32,516 nt of DNA, from contig JAFRQR010000031.1 in the NCBI GenBank assembly GCA_017428545.1, positions 1-32,516 on the forward strand, in the 5' to 3' direction. The stretch comes from Clostridiales bacterium (GTDB taxonomy: Bacteria > Bacillota > Clostridia > Saccharofermentanales > Saccharofermentanaceae). Below the pieces are notes generated by a model, which saw only the letters and a list, made by a program, of their open reading frames with translations, was not told the origin of the DNA and did not search any database. The translations under genes and the position numbers were made by a program. Below are positions 8,678 through 16,658 of this stretch, in pieces; the first letter of the stretch is position 1, and every line of letters begins with the position of its first letter.

Positions 8678-8745
8678 ATAGCCCGCTCCTCCAAATATTG
8701 TTTTTGCGAAGGTCTTTGCGATAACCTTTTCGCCACCCCTTAACG

Positions 8746-8759
8746 GTTGATATATCAAC
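8746..8759. promoter_or_regulatory. 14-bp perfect palindrome in the nrdD leader
   Basis: GTTGATATATCAAC is a perfect palindrome overlapping or just downstream of the proposed -10 and start point of nrdD. It looks like a dimeric repressor site; the protein is unknown. It is distinct in sequence from the NrdR-like boxes 20 bp upstream. Confidence 0.35.
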
Positions 8760-8785
8760 GATACCACTACAGGCTAAAAAGTCAA
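8758..8785 (-). promoter_or_regulatory. Candidate nrdD promoter
   Basis: Minus-strand TTGACT (8785-8780), a 16-base spacer and TATCGT (8763-8758) give a usable though imperfect promoter. The -35 lies inside the nearer NrdR-like box, where bound repressor would block it. Confidence 0.4.
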
Positions 8786-8827
8786 TATCTTGTGAGTGAG
8801 AAAATGCCCAAACACAAGATATTGTAT
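8780..8827. promoter_or_regulatory. Tandem NrdR-box-like operators upstream of nrdD
   Basis: Two 16-mers, 8780-8795 and 8812-8827, share the core CAAGATATTG (one in each orientation). The second, ACACAAGATATTGTAT, matches 14 of 16 positions of the NrdR consensus acaCwAtATaTwGtgt; the first matches about 12. They are separated by 16 bp, 32 bp centre to centre, the three-turn spacing typical of NrdR sites. The alternative is an AT-rich terminator of nrdG, since the arms also form a 12-bp hairpin followed by TTTTT on the minus strand. Confidence 0.65.
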
Positions 8828-8859
8828 GTTACGTTTTCATTACGTATTTGATTTTTTCG

Positions 8860-9549
8860 TCAGACCCCACGAAGATCTGCTTCTTTTACACTCGATTTTA
8901 CGATTTCCAGGAAGGATTGCATCTGTTCCTTCGAACAGGCTTCCAATCCACTGAATTTTACCGTCTCTCTATCTACAAAACCCTGCAGATAGTAGCGGTC
9001 TGCGCCCGAGATCCACTCTGCGATCGCCTTCATGGACTCCTCGTCGTGGAACTGTCTGACCACGGTCGTGCGGAATTCATAGGGCACTTTCCCCTCCAAA
9101 AGGAACTCCACGCTTTCTTTGACCTTGGATATATCAAAATCCGGAAGGCCGATGGTAACTCCGTATTTTTCCGGGCTGTTCTTAATATCCATCGCGACAT
9201 AGTCGACCAGGCCGGAAGAAACGAGCTCCTTAAGCCGGTCCGGATGATTTCCGTTCGTGTCGAGCTTGATCTTAAAACCCATTTCCCGGATCTTTTGCAT
9301 CACGGGCGCAATGTCACGGCGAAGAAGCGGTTCGCCGCCGGTAAATACCACGCCGTCGAGAAGTCCTTTCCGCTTAGAGAGAAAATCATATAGCTCATTT
9401 TCATCCATGACTTCCGGGGCATTCATATCCAAAAGCTCCGAGTTGTGGCAAAAGGGGCATCTCATGTCGCAACCGCCTAGGAATACCGTGCATGCCACCT
9501 GTCCCGGAAAGTCCAGAAGAGTCATTTTCATTAGTCCGTGTATCTTCAT
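8860..9549 (-). CDS. nrdG: Anaerobic ribonucleotide reductase activating protein (radical SAM)
   Basis: From the ATG at 9549 (AGGTG seven bases upstream) the protein has 229 residues. The radical SAM motif is GGCDMRCPFCHN with Cys27, Cys31 and Cys34 binding the 4Fe-4S cluster, followed by VVFTGGEPLL and a conserved LDTNGNHP strand. MTLLDFPGQVACTVF at the start is typical of the NrdG-type activases of Clostridia. The enzyme cleaves S-adenosylmethionine to make the glycyl radical on NrdD. It lies upstream of nrdD with a 182-base gap holding operators, so nrdD can probably also be transcribed alone. It is divergent from the hendecad-repeat gene. Confidence 0.93.
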   Translation of the reverse strand: MKIHGLMKMTLLDFPGQVACTVFLGGCDMRCPFCHNSELLDMNAPEVMDENELYDFLSKRKGLLDGVVFTGGEPLLRRDIAPVMQKIREMGFKIKLDTNGNHPDRLKELVSSGLVDYVAMDIKNSPEKYGVTIGLPDFDISKVKESVEFLLEGKVPYEFRTTVVRQFHDEESMKAIAEWISGADRYYLQGFVDRETVKFSGLEACSKEQMQSFLEIVKSSVKEADLRGV

Positions 9550-9629
9550 TTTCGCACCTTTTTCCTCTGATCTACGGACAATTTTATCATATTTGCCTAA
9601 ATACAAGTGTGAAAAACGTGTGTTCGTTA

Positions 9630-9657
9630 TTGAAATTGCCTGTCAGCCGTGTATAAT
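9630..9657 (+). promoter_or_regulatory. Promoter of the hendecad-repeat gene
   Basis: TTGAAA (9630-9635), a 16-base spacer and a perfect TATAAT (9652-9657) lie 45 bases before the ATG. It is the strongest-looking promoter in the divergent nrdG interval. Confidence 0.65.
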
Positions 9658-9702
9658 GAAAATAGTTATTGTATTTTTATATTTGGGTACAAGGTGGTAG
9701 GT

Positions 9703-10938
9703 ATGTCAAATTTTTTCGATGCATTGACCGGTAAATCAGATGGGAAATTTACCCGTCCGGCGGTCGAATTATCAGGAGCAGGCGGTTCCCTCGGGAACAT
9801 GCCGGAAGATCCGGAAGAAAAGAAAGGCCGCAAGTTCTTCGCTGCGGATGCCAAGAATTCATCGGCAGCGCAGCTGGCAAGAGAACGTGCCGCTGCTGCA
9901 AAAGCTCAGATCGAGTACCGCAAGCAGATGGAAGAAGAGCGCAAGGCCAAGGAAGCCGCTGCAAAGGCTGAGGAAGAAAACAAAGAGTCAGCCGTTGTCG
10001 TTCAGAACACAAGAACGGTCCGTTCTTTCCAGGAAGCGACAAGCGGGATCCGCGTTCCGAACCCGACACCGCAAGGCCGTCCGGGAACTATCGTACGTAA
10101 TAACGAGATGGAGAATGTAAATCCGGAAGCGCTGAGAAGATCTTTCAACAGAAATAAATCTTCTGCAACGATCGCCGCGGAAAAAGCACAGCTCGAGTTC
10201 AACCAGGCGAAGACCCGCGAGGCACGTGCCGTTCAGGAAGCAACCGATGCAGCCGCTAAAGCCGAGGAAGCAAGAAATGCCGTAGCAAAATCCGGCGAAC
10301 TTCTCGAAGCTGCCGTTAAGGCCGAGAACGAAGCTGCCGAGGCAGCCAAGACCGCTGAGGAAGAGTACCTCGCAGCCATGGAGGCCGCCAAAGATGCACA
10401 GGCAGCCGCTAACGAAGCTGAGCAGGTCGCAAGAGCCGCCATGAAGAAGGCAAATGAGGCTGTAAGATTCGCTTCTCAGAAGAAGACCGAGCAGGATGCG
10501 AAGTTCACGGCAAGAAGAGCCCGTGAAGAAGCCAGAAAAGCTGCAGAAGAATCCGAGAAGGAAGCTAAGAATGCCGCAACTCATGCCGAGGAACTCGTAA
10601 AGTCAACCGAGAAGAAGGCCGAGGAAGCTAAACAGCAGACCAAGAAGGCTGAGGAGATCTACGAGATCGCCAATAAGAGAAAACTCGAAGAAGATGAGAG
10701 AGTCGCTGCCGAGAAAGCCGAAGAAGCTGCCAAGATCGCTGCCGCGAAGGCAAGAGAAAAGGCAGAAGCTGCCGCCAAGCGTGCTGAAGAAGCCATGGCC
10801 GCTGCAAGAAAAGCTGAAGAAGAAGCAAAACTTGCTCTTCAGATGGCTGAGGAAGAAGCAAAGAAGGCAGAAGAGCTTGCTAAGAAGAAGGCGGAGTTTA
10901 CTCAGGCTCCGGTCGCTGCTACAGGAACAGACGACTGA
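9703..10938 (+). CDS. Ala/Glu/Lys-rich hendecad-repeat (coiled-coil) protein of unknown function
   Basis: I do not recognise a family. The ATG at 9703 follows AAGGTGG by five bases and gives 411 residues. The first 190 or so begin MSNFFDALTGKSDGKF, have a charged helix (about 60-95) and a flexible polar linker. From about residue 190 to the end the chain divides, without gaps, into about 20 eleven-residue units such as EKAEEAAKIAA, AKAREKAEAAA, KRAEEAMAAAR and KAEEEAKLALQ. There is no Cys or Trp in that part. Hendecads form long right-handed or nearly straight helices, as in LEA-like or membrane-binding amphipathic proteins. No signal peptide is seen. It is a monocistronic gene with its own promoter and terminator, so it may be abundant and structural; this is inference. 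Confidence 0.8.
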   Translation: MSNFFDALTGKSDGKFTRPAVELSGAGGSLGNMPEDPEEKKGRKFFAADAKNSSAAQLARERAAAAKAQIEYRKQMEEERKAKEAAAKAEEENKESAVVVQNTRTVRSFQEATSGIRVPNPTPQGRPGTIVRNNEMENVNPEALRRSFNRNKSSATIAAEKAQLEFNQAKTREARAVQEATDAAAKAEEARNAVAKSGELLEAAVKAENEAAEAAKTAEEEYLAAMEAAKDAQAAANEAEQVARAAMKKANEAVRFASQKKTEQDAKFTARRAREEARKAAEESEKEAKNAATHAEELVKSTEKKAEEAKQQTKKAEEIYEIANKRKLEEDERVAAEKAEEAAKIAAAKAREKAEAAAKRAEEAMAAARKAEEEAKLALQMAEEEAKKAEELAKKKAEFTQAPVAATGTDD

Positions 10939-10970
10939 TCTTATCCTGACATCTGAATTTGTAAACCGAA

Positions 10971-10998
10971 GGGGCATCCTGATGGATGCCCCTTTTTT
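10971..10998 (+). terminator. Rho-independent terminator of the hendecad gene
   Basis: GGGGCATCC (10971-10979), loop TGAT and GGATGCCCC (10984-10992) form a perfect 9-bp stem followed by TTTTTT. The convergent ABC permease gene ends at 11019, so the same hairpin may also end that transcript, though its T run on the minus strand is weak. Confidence 0.92.
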
Positions 10999-11018
10999 AA
11001 CTTTGTTACAAATGCCCT

Positions 11019-13466
11019 TTACTCAATGCTTTTCAGGGATTCGGTCATGTCGATCCGGCGGATCTTTCCTCGCATCAGAAGGTCGACAAGAAGCGAGAAC
11101 AGCATGACCAGCAGAAGCGAGTAAATGTAGCTTTTCGGCAATATCAGGATCTTATAGGCCACGATGTCCATCTTGATCTGCGAGATGACGAAGCGATGAA
11201 GGAAAATGCCCATCGGTATCCCGAAGACAAATCCGAACAGACATAGGATAAAGTTTTCGCGGAATACATAACTTCCCGTCTCTCCCCGCTTAAAGCCGAG
11301 GACCTTCAGGGTCGCGATCTCGCGGGTCCTTTCGGAGATGTTGATGTTGTTGAGGTTAAACAGCACGATAAACGCCAGAAGCGCGGCGCACACGATGACG
11401 AGGATCACCACATAGTTCATCTTCTCCATCGTTTCCGAGAAGTTTTTCCTGCCCTCGGCCATGATGTTCCATGCCTGGATGTTCTCGGAAGATCCGATCG
11501 CCGAGCCGTATTCATAGGACTTTTCGTCCGGCACGCGGACGAGCGCGCTGTTCGGTTCGTATTCTTCTCCAAAAACACTTTCATAGGTGTCTTTGCTCAT
11601 GATGGCGTAGTGATATGTGTAATTATCGAATATGTAGCCGATCTTTCCGCTGACCGTTCTTCCCTCTTCTCCGTATTCGAGCGTGATCATATCCCCGACG
11701 GAAAGGGAATTACTCTCGGCTAGTTTGAGGCTGATACCGATCTCGCCGGTTTTCGGAAGCGAATACTTGGTATTGCCCTTATGCGGATCAACAAACTTCG
11801 TGAACTCCGGATCGTCCGCGACAAAAAGCTCGACGTCACGGATGGCGGTCTTGCTCGTGTGCTTCAGCCTTTCGGTCCTAATCAGGATCTTCTCGGTTCC
11901 GATCTGTGCTTTTGCATCGGCATTATCGAGGATCTTCTGCATCTGATCTTTCGACGTGCCGGGATCAAAATTCACCGCGACATCATATGTCATGATCTCA
12001 TCAAACTGGAAGTTGATAAGATTGTTGATCGAGTCCTTAAGTCCGAATCCCGTAATCAGGAGTGCGGTGCATCCGGCAATGCCGATGATCATCATCCACA
12101 TTCTCTTTTTGAAACGGAAGATATTTCTGGCAGAGACCTTGTGCAGGAAGGAAAGGCGCTTCCATACCGGCGTGATATACTCCAGGAATATCCTTTTTCC
12201 GGACGGCGGGGCCTTCGGCCGGACAAGCTCCGCGGGCGTTTCCGTAAATTCCGTAAAGCAGGTCACGATCGTCACACCGACCGAGCACAGGATCGATACC
12301 AGAAGAGATACCAGGAAAAGAGGGATCTCCGTCGTGAAAGTGATCGGAGCAAAGCCGTACATCACGTCATAGACTTTCCATATGATATACGGGAAGATTT
12401 TCGTACCGGCCGCAAAACCTCCGATCGCACCGATCACGGAAGCAGATCCGGAATAGATGATGTACTTAAGAATTATGGAAAACTTCGAATAGCCTACGGC
12501 GCGCATCGTGCCGATCTCGGATCTTTCGTCCGAGACCATGCGCTGCATCGTAGTCGAGCACACAAGGGCCGCCAGCGCGAAAAAGAAGATCGGGAATACC
12601 GACGCAATTCCGTCGACGATCTTTGCATCGTTTTCAAAACTGACATAACCGACATTGGTGTCGCGCCCGAGAATATAGTACTCGGGCGTGATCTGAAGCC
12701 CCATCGCACTTAGAAGATCGCAGCGTGCCTTCACCACTTCCCCGACGCGCGGCCTGAGGGTCTTTTCAAAATCTTCTATGAGATCTTCATATTCATCGGA
12801 ATACACTTCTTCATCTTCATCGAGTTTGAGGAACACTTCCGGATAAGCCTGATATTCCAGCGCTTCCTTCTTCGCATAGGCGAAGAAATCGATCGAACCG
12901 TCTCCGATCTCAGTCGTGCCTTTCTGGAAATTCATATAGTACGGCGAGCGCACACGTCCGACGACTTCATATTCCTGATACGAAAATCCGTCACCTTCGG
13001 AAAGAATGAGCGTGTCTCCTATGTAGTCTGACTTACAGGCATACGCATCTACCACGATCTCATGGGCATTTTCCGGAAACCGTCCTTCGATGAGATCGAG
13101 CTTATTTACATTTTCGGTCATCGTGTGGAAACGGACGACCGAAACGAGTTCTTTTTCTTCATCCGCCGCGAGTTTTCTGGAAACGATCCCGTCTTTAAAA
13201 GCAGCACCCTCAGCCGCACGGACGCCGGGAAGATCTGCGATTCTCCCGACATCTTCATCGTCAAATCCGGATGTTGAAAGGATGCGGAAATCAAAAAGCG
13301 CCCCGTCACGGATATACTTATCTCCGGTTCTGAGAAAAGCCGGCATAGTGCTTTTCAAGCCGGAGAAAAAACCGACGCCCAGCGCAATGATCGAAAGGAT
13401 CGCAAGATATCTCATCAGGCTTCCTTTTATGCATCGGAAAACGATCTTCCAGTAACTTTTCTTCAT
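11019..13466 (-). CDS. ABC transporter permease with two FtsX domains
   Basis: The product of about 815 residues has an N-terminal membrane helix (LMRYLAILSIIALGVGFFSGL), an extracytoplasmic domain of about 230 residues, a first FtsX block (VFPIFFFALAALVCSTTMQRM...IGTMRAVGYSKFSI), a fifth helix (MWMMIIGIAGCTALLITGF), a second extracytoplasmic domain and a second FtsX block (ISERTREIATLKVLGFKRGE). It looks like two MacB/LolC-type subunits joined head to tail, as in many Firmicute permeases. Such systems use mechanotransmission to act on envelope substrates such as lipids, peptides or antibiotics; the substrate is unknown. GAGGA five bases before the ATG at 13466 favours that start; an ATG at 13481, overlapping the ATPase stop, is possible. 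It is paired with the upstream ATPase gene. Confidence 0.88.
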   Translation of the reverse strand: MKKSYWKIVFRCIKGSLMRYLAILSIIALGVGFFSGLKSTMPAFLRTGDKYIRDGALFDFRILSTSGFDDEDVGRIADLPGVRAAEGAAFKDGIVSRKLAADEEKELVSVVRFHTMTENVNKLDLIEGRFPENAHEIVVDAYACKSDYIGDTLILSEGDGFSYQEYEVVGRVRSPYYMNFQKGTTEIGDGSIDFFAYAKKEALEYQAYPEVFLKLDEDEEVYSDEYEDLIEDFEKTLRPRVGEVVKARCDLLSAMGLQITPEYYILGRDTNVGYVSFENDAKIVDGIASVFPIFFFALAALVCSTTMQRMVSDERSEIGTMRAVGYSKFSIILKYIIYSGSASVIGAIGGFAAGTKIFPYIIWKVYDVMYGFAPITFTTEIPLFLVSLLVSILCSVGVTIVTCFTEFTETPAELVRPKAPPSGKRIFLEYITPVWKRLSFLHKVSARNIFRFKKRMWMMIIGIAGCTALLITGFGLKDSINNLINFQFDEIMTYDVAVNFDPGTSKDQMQKILDNADAKAQIGTEKILIRTERLKHTSKTAIRDVELFVADDPEFTKFVDPHKGNTKYSLPKTGEIGISLKLAESNSLSVGDMITLEYGEEGRTVSGKIGYIFDNYTYHYAIMSKDTYESVFGEEYEPNSALVRVPDEKSYEYGSAIGSSENIQAWNIMAEGRKNFSETMEKMNYVVILVIVCAALLAFIVLFNLNNINISERTREIATLKVLGFKRGETGSYVFRENFILCLFGFVFGIPMGIFLHRFVISQIKMDIVAYKILILPKSYIYSLLLVMLFSLLVDLLMRGKIRRIDMTESLKSIE

Positions 13467-13474
13467 CGTCTTCC

Positions 13475-14176
13475 TCACCATTCGAGCTCTTCTATGGATC
13501 TCGGATCCTCATTGACTTCGTTACTGATGATCTTTCCGTTCTTGATGCGGATCACACGGTTCGCCATCGCGGCCAGTGTGGAGTTATGCGTAATGATCAC
13601 CACGGTCATGTTGCGTTCGGTGCAAAGACGGGCGAGAAGCCTTAAGATCGATTTTCCGGTCTGGTAATCAAGCGCACCCGTCGGTTCATCGCAAAGAAGA
13701 AGCTTCGGATTCTTAGCGACCGCTCTGGCAATGGCGACTCTCTGCTGCTCACCGCCGGAAAGCTGTGCGGGAAAATTCTTTTTCCTGTCCGATAGTCCGA
13801 CATCTTCGAGGATCTCCTCCGGATCCATCGGATCTTTGACCAGTTGGGACGCCATCTCGACATTCTCGATCGCGGTAAGATTCGGGATCAGGTTATAAAA
13901 CTGGAAAACAAATCCGACATCGGAACGTCTGTAGTTCGCAAGTTCCTTTTCACGGAAAGAAGAGATCTCCTGCCCGTCGAGGAGCACGGTGCCGCTCGTC
14001 AGGGTGTCCATGCCGCCCAGAATATTCAAAAGCGTGGTCTTTCCTGCGCCTGACTGGCCGAGGATCACACAGAGTTCGCCTTTTTCGATGGAAAAGTCCG
14101 TTCCGTCCAGCGCGTGTACTTCCACATCGCCGGTCTTGTAGATCTTCTTTACGTCCTTAAATTCAATATATGACAT
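13475..14176 (-). CDS. ABC transporter ATP-binding protein (MacB/LolD type)
   Basis: The 233-residue ATPase has Walker A GQSGAGKT (40-47), Q-loop [19 protein letters not shown], signature [14 protein letters not shown], Walker [14 protein letters not shown] and H-loop VIITHN. PTGALD after Walker B is typical of the MacB/LolD/BceA branch. It powers the double-FtsX permease encoded immediately downstream. GGGAAGG lies before the ATG. No response regulator or kinase gene adjoins it, unlike many Bce-type modules, so a resistance role should not be assumed. Confidence 0.93.
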   Translation of the reverse strand: MSYIEFKDVKKIYKTGDVEVHALDGTDFSIEKGELCVILGQSGAGKTTLLNILGGMDTLTSGTVLLDGQEISSFREKELANYRRSDVGFVFQFYNLIPNLTAIENVEMASQLVKDPMDPEEILEDVGLSDRKKNFPAQLSGGEQQRVAIARAVAKNPKLLLCDEPTGALDYQTGKSILRLLARLCTERNMTVVIITHNSTLAAMANRVIRIKNGKIISNEVNEDPRSIEELEW

Positions 14177-14300
14177 GTTGCCTTCCCTGTCTCCTCTTCC
14201 GGCATTTTGATCATTCTTTTCAATTATACTTCTCGAACAAAGTCTGTTCTATCATTTTACCGCGGACAGACGATTCGGGGAATGATCCTCATTTATTTTC

Positions 14301-14326
14301 CAAAAGAAAAGCAGCTCTTAAGCTGC
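14301..14326 (-). terminator. Terminator whose loop contains the stop codon of the metallopeptidase gene
   Basis: On the minus strand GCAGCT (14326-14321), loop TAAG (14320-14317) and AGCTGC (14316-14311) are followed by TTTTCTTTTG. The gene's TAA stop at 14320-14318 lies in the tetraloop, so coding and termination signals overlap completely. The stem is flanked by AAAAG/CTTTT, which can extend it. Confidence 0.75.
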
Positions 14327-16525
14327 CTTTTCTCCGCTTTCTTCAGTTTGTTCAGCGATCCCCTTTTCCCAGGCCGTTTCCTCCGGCCAGGTCGAATCGT
14401 CAAAGGCTTCACGGATCATCCGGCTGTAGTACTCGGCCTTTTTGAGGCATTCGTCCGTGAGATCCTGCGATTTCATAACGGCCGTCATCAGCTGCGACCT
14501 GTCCTTCTTCGCCCATAGCATCGCCTCTTGAGTGGTGACATAATCTTTAAATTCCTCATACTTCTGATCCGTCTGTCCTTCTTCCGCATATCCGGAATAG
14601 GAAAATTCAACAGGATTCAGAAGCGCCCATTTCTCTTCCGAAAACTCCGGGGTCTCGAAGTTTTCGAAATAGTTCATCATCTTCAGATCGGTAGCCGTGA
14701 AGACGGCGTCCAGCAGGCGATCTTTTACAAGAGCGACATTCTTGTCGTTCCTCAGCTCCAGTGCAACGTGGAAGAAGTATCCTTCCTCCGTTCTGATCAC
14801 GGAAAGATCATTCATGATCGGCCAGTCGCAAAGAACGATATCGAATCCCGAATAATAGCCGTAGTTGAACTGATCGAAGTATCCTTCCGGGAAGCTTCCG
14901 AGGACTTCTTCCACCTGGTCGAGTGCTTTTACCAAGGCGTCGTGGCTGCTTGCGTCGCCTCTTTCGAGGTGCTCGGGAAGATCTTCACCAACATGGATGT
15001 AGACGCCGTACTTATTTCCGATCTCGCAGGCACGTTCATAAAGATCCTTCATCTCGGAAGAGCCGGAATACGGTATCTGCTGATGTGCTTTTGAATTGTC
15101 ATGTACAAAAGATTCGAGCCGCGCGCCCAGTTCCGCACCCTGGGGGAGAGCCTTCGGAACTTCCGTCGGATAGTTGTAGGAGATATACTCATACGAAATC
15201 ATTTTTTCGGAATCAAAATCGTACTCGACCTCGACCGCGCTCACGGTCTGATCCGCCGATCCGTCGGAAAACTGAAGTCTTGTTGCCAGATAAGGCTTGT
15301 CATTTCGGATCATTACACACAGCTGATCATAATAGGCTGCTTTCTGCATATCGGGGATCTGGTCCATGATGTTTTTTGTCCATTGGAATCGATCCTGATA
15401 TTCTACAAGAATGTCGTTGATCTCCGGATTTTCCACCGCCGGCTCAAACATGTTGGAGTAGCCGAAGTGGATCTGTTGAAGTATCCGGCAGAATACCTTA
15501 TCGTCTTTCCAGTTCTTTCCTTTTACATGTTCATAAAGATCGACGAGCACATCTTCAAAACAGATGAAATCATCCGGCTGCTCAGTACGCGCATATGTAT
15601 CGTAATTGAAAGAAGCAAACACTGAAAGGATCTTCTCATCGGAATATCCGGCATCCTTCAGCATGTCGATAAAACGCATGGTCGAATCCTTAGAGAAAAA
15701 CAGCGTATCCAGGGCTTCACTTCCGTAGATCCATTCGATCCCGGTAAGAAAGCAGCTCTCCGCATAGTAGGCGCGCGGACTTCTGCCGAAATACTTGCTC
15801 ATGTAGAGCTCTGCACCGCCCTCTGTGATGAAACTTGCGTAAAGGTACCTGCTGAAATCGCTCTGACAGATCGCCAGTTCTTCTTCCGTAAGATCATCTT
15901 CATAGGCGAAGCGCTCACCGGTATAGCAGACTTCCTGGGATTCTTCTCCTTCGGCAAACGCGTCCAGAAAGTGCGTCATTTCATGATAGATCGTTGTATA
16001 TGTGTTATCGGTCCGGTAGACGATTCCGTCACCACTGATACGGACAGTATTCCCAAGTGCGTTGAAGTCACCGCCGGCATCATTGATCGGCATCGAGATC
16101 ATGCGGAGATCCTTTACTTTTTCCAGGAAAGATTCCTCATATTCCTCGGTAAGATGATCCGCAATGATCGGGAAATAGTGTAGCGCATATCCACGCCATT
16201 CACCCAGTTTCGGGTTGTTGACGATGCAGTCTGCATACTTAATGAAAAGGTCATATCTGCCGTGGAGTTCTTCTTCGGAGACCCCAAGTTCAAAAGCAAT
16301 CTCTTTTGCCTCTTTTTCGACCGGATCCACCTTCATCGGCTCTGTCTCGGACGAAGATGATTCCGGCCCTGTACTGCTCGGCTCTTCGTCCTCCGTTTCG
16401 GAAGTCTCGGCCGGCGCCGTTGCTGAATCCTTATTCTCGGTCTTCCGGCAGGCGGTACTGATGAAGATCTCCAGCAGCACGATACATGCCAAAAGAACAC
16501 AACCGACTTTCTGTGAACGTAACAT
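14318..16525 (-). CDS. Lipoprotein zinc metallopeptidase with a degenerate second domain
   Basis: The 735-residue protein has a lipoprotein signal with lipobox ISTAC (Cys26), then a Ser/Glu/Thr-rich linker (about 30-65). A metallopeptidase domain carries TIYHEMTHFLDAF: His181, Glu182 and His185 form HExxH, and the ITEGGAELY segment (Glu235 or Glu239) probably gives the third zinc ligand. The second half (about 480-735) contains EEKWALLNPVEFSYSG and WAKKDRSQL, which resemble the region after HExxH in clostridial putative zinc peptidases of the anthrax-lethal-factor-like group. Where HExxH would fall, the sequence reads VKDRLLDAVFTATD. I infer a catalytically dead copy. It should act outside the membrane; its substrate is unknown. 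A TATAAT at 16558-16563 suggests its own promoter downstream of the patatin gene. Confidence 0.75.
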   Translation of the reverse strand: MLRSQKVGCVLLACIVLLEIFISTACRKTENKDSATAPAETSETEDEEPSSTGPESSSSETEPMKVDPVEKEAKEIAFELGVSEEELHGRYDLFIKYADCIVNNPKLGEWRGYALHYFPIIADHLTEEYEESFLEKVKDLRMISMPINDAGGDFNALGNTVRISGDGIVYRTDNTYTTIYHEMTHFLDAFAEGEESQEVCYTGERFAYEDDLTEEELAICQSDFSRYLYASFITEGGAELYMSKYFGRSPRAYYAESCFLTGIEWIYGSEALDTLFFSKDSTMRFIDMLKDAGYSDEKILSVFASFNYDTYARTEQPDDFICFEDVLVDLYEHVKGKNWKDDKVFCRILQQIHFGYSNMFEPAVENPEINDILVEYQDRFQWTKNIMDQIPDMQKAAYYDQLCVMIRNDKPYLATRLQFSDGSADQTVSAVEVEYDFDSEKMISYEYISYNYPTEVPKALPQGAELGARLESFVHDNSKAHQQIPYSGSSEMKDLYERACEIGNKYGVYIHVGEDLPEHLERGDASSHDALVKALDQVEEVLGSFPEGYFDQFNYGYYSGFDIVLCDWPIMNDLSVIRTEEGYFFHVALELRNDKNVALVKDRLLDAVFTATDLKMMNYFENFETPEFSEEKWALLNPVEFSYSGYAEEGQTDQKYEEFKDYVTTQEAMLWAKKDRSQLMTAVMKSQDLTDECLKKAEYYSRMIREAFDDSTWPEETAWEKGIAEQTEESGEKAA

Positions 16526-16557
16526 AATAATCCCCCGCCTTCTTGTTCTTAAGTCGG

Positions 16558-16563
16558 ATTATA
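16558..16563 (-). promoter_or_regulatory. Candidate -10 of the metallopeptidase gene
   Basis: A perfect minus-strand TATAAT lies 33 bases before the ATG. The only -35 candidate, TTGAGA, is 15 bases upstream, so the promoter is uncertain. Confidence 0.35.
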
Positions 16564-16641
16564 CACATGTATGGCATTTCTCAAGTGACATAATAGAAAT
16601 AATCAGAAAATCTGTATTTCCGGCCTGATCGGCCCTTCGGA

Positions 16642-16658
16642 AAAGCACCTTTCAGGTG
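16642..16658 (-). terminator. Possible weak terminator overlapping the patatin stop codon
   Basis: Minus-strand CACCT (16658-16654), loop GAA and AGGTG (16650-16646) are followed by CTTTTCC. The TGA stop of the patatin gene lies in the hairpin. With a five-base stem and four T residues, termination may be partial. Confidence 0.4.

Noticed and set aside
9988..10584. Long minus-strand open frame opposite the hendecad gene
   Set aside because: It is a shadow of the repeated Ala/Glu/Lys codons: Leu/Cys/Ser-rich, with no ribosome site or promoter.
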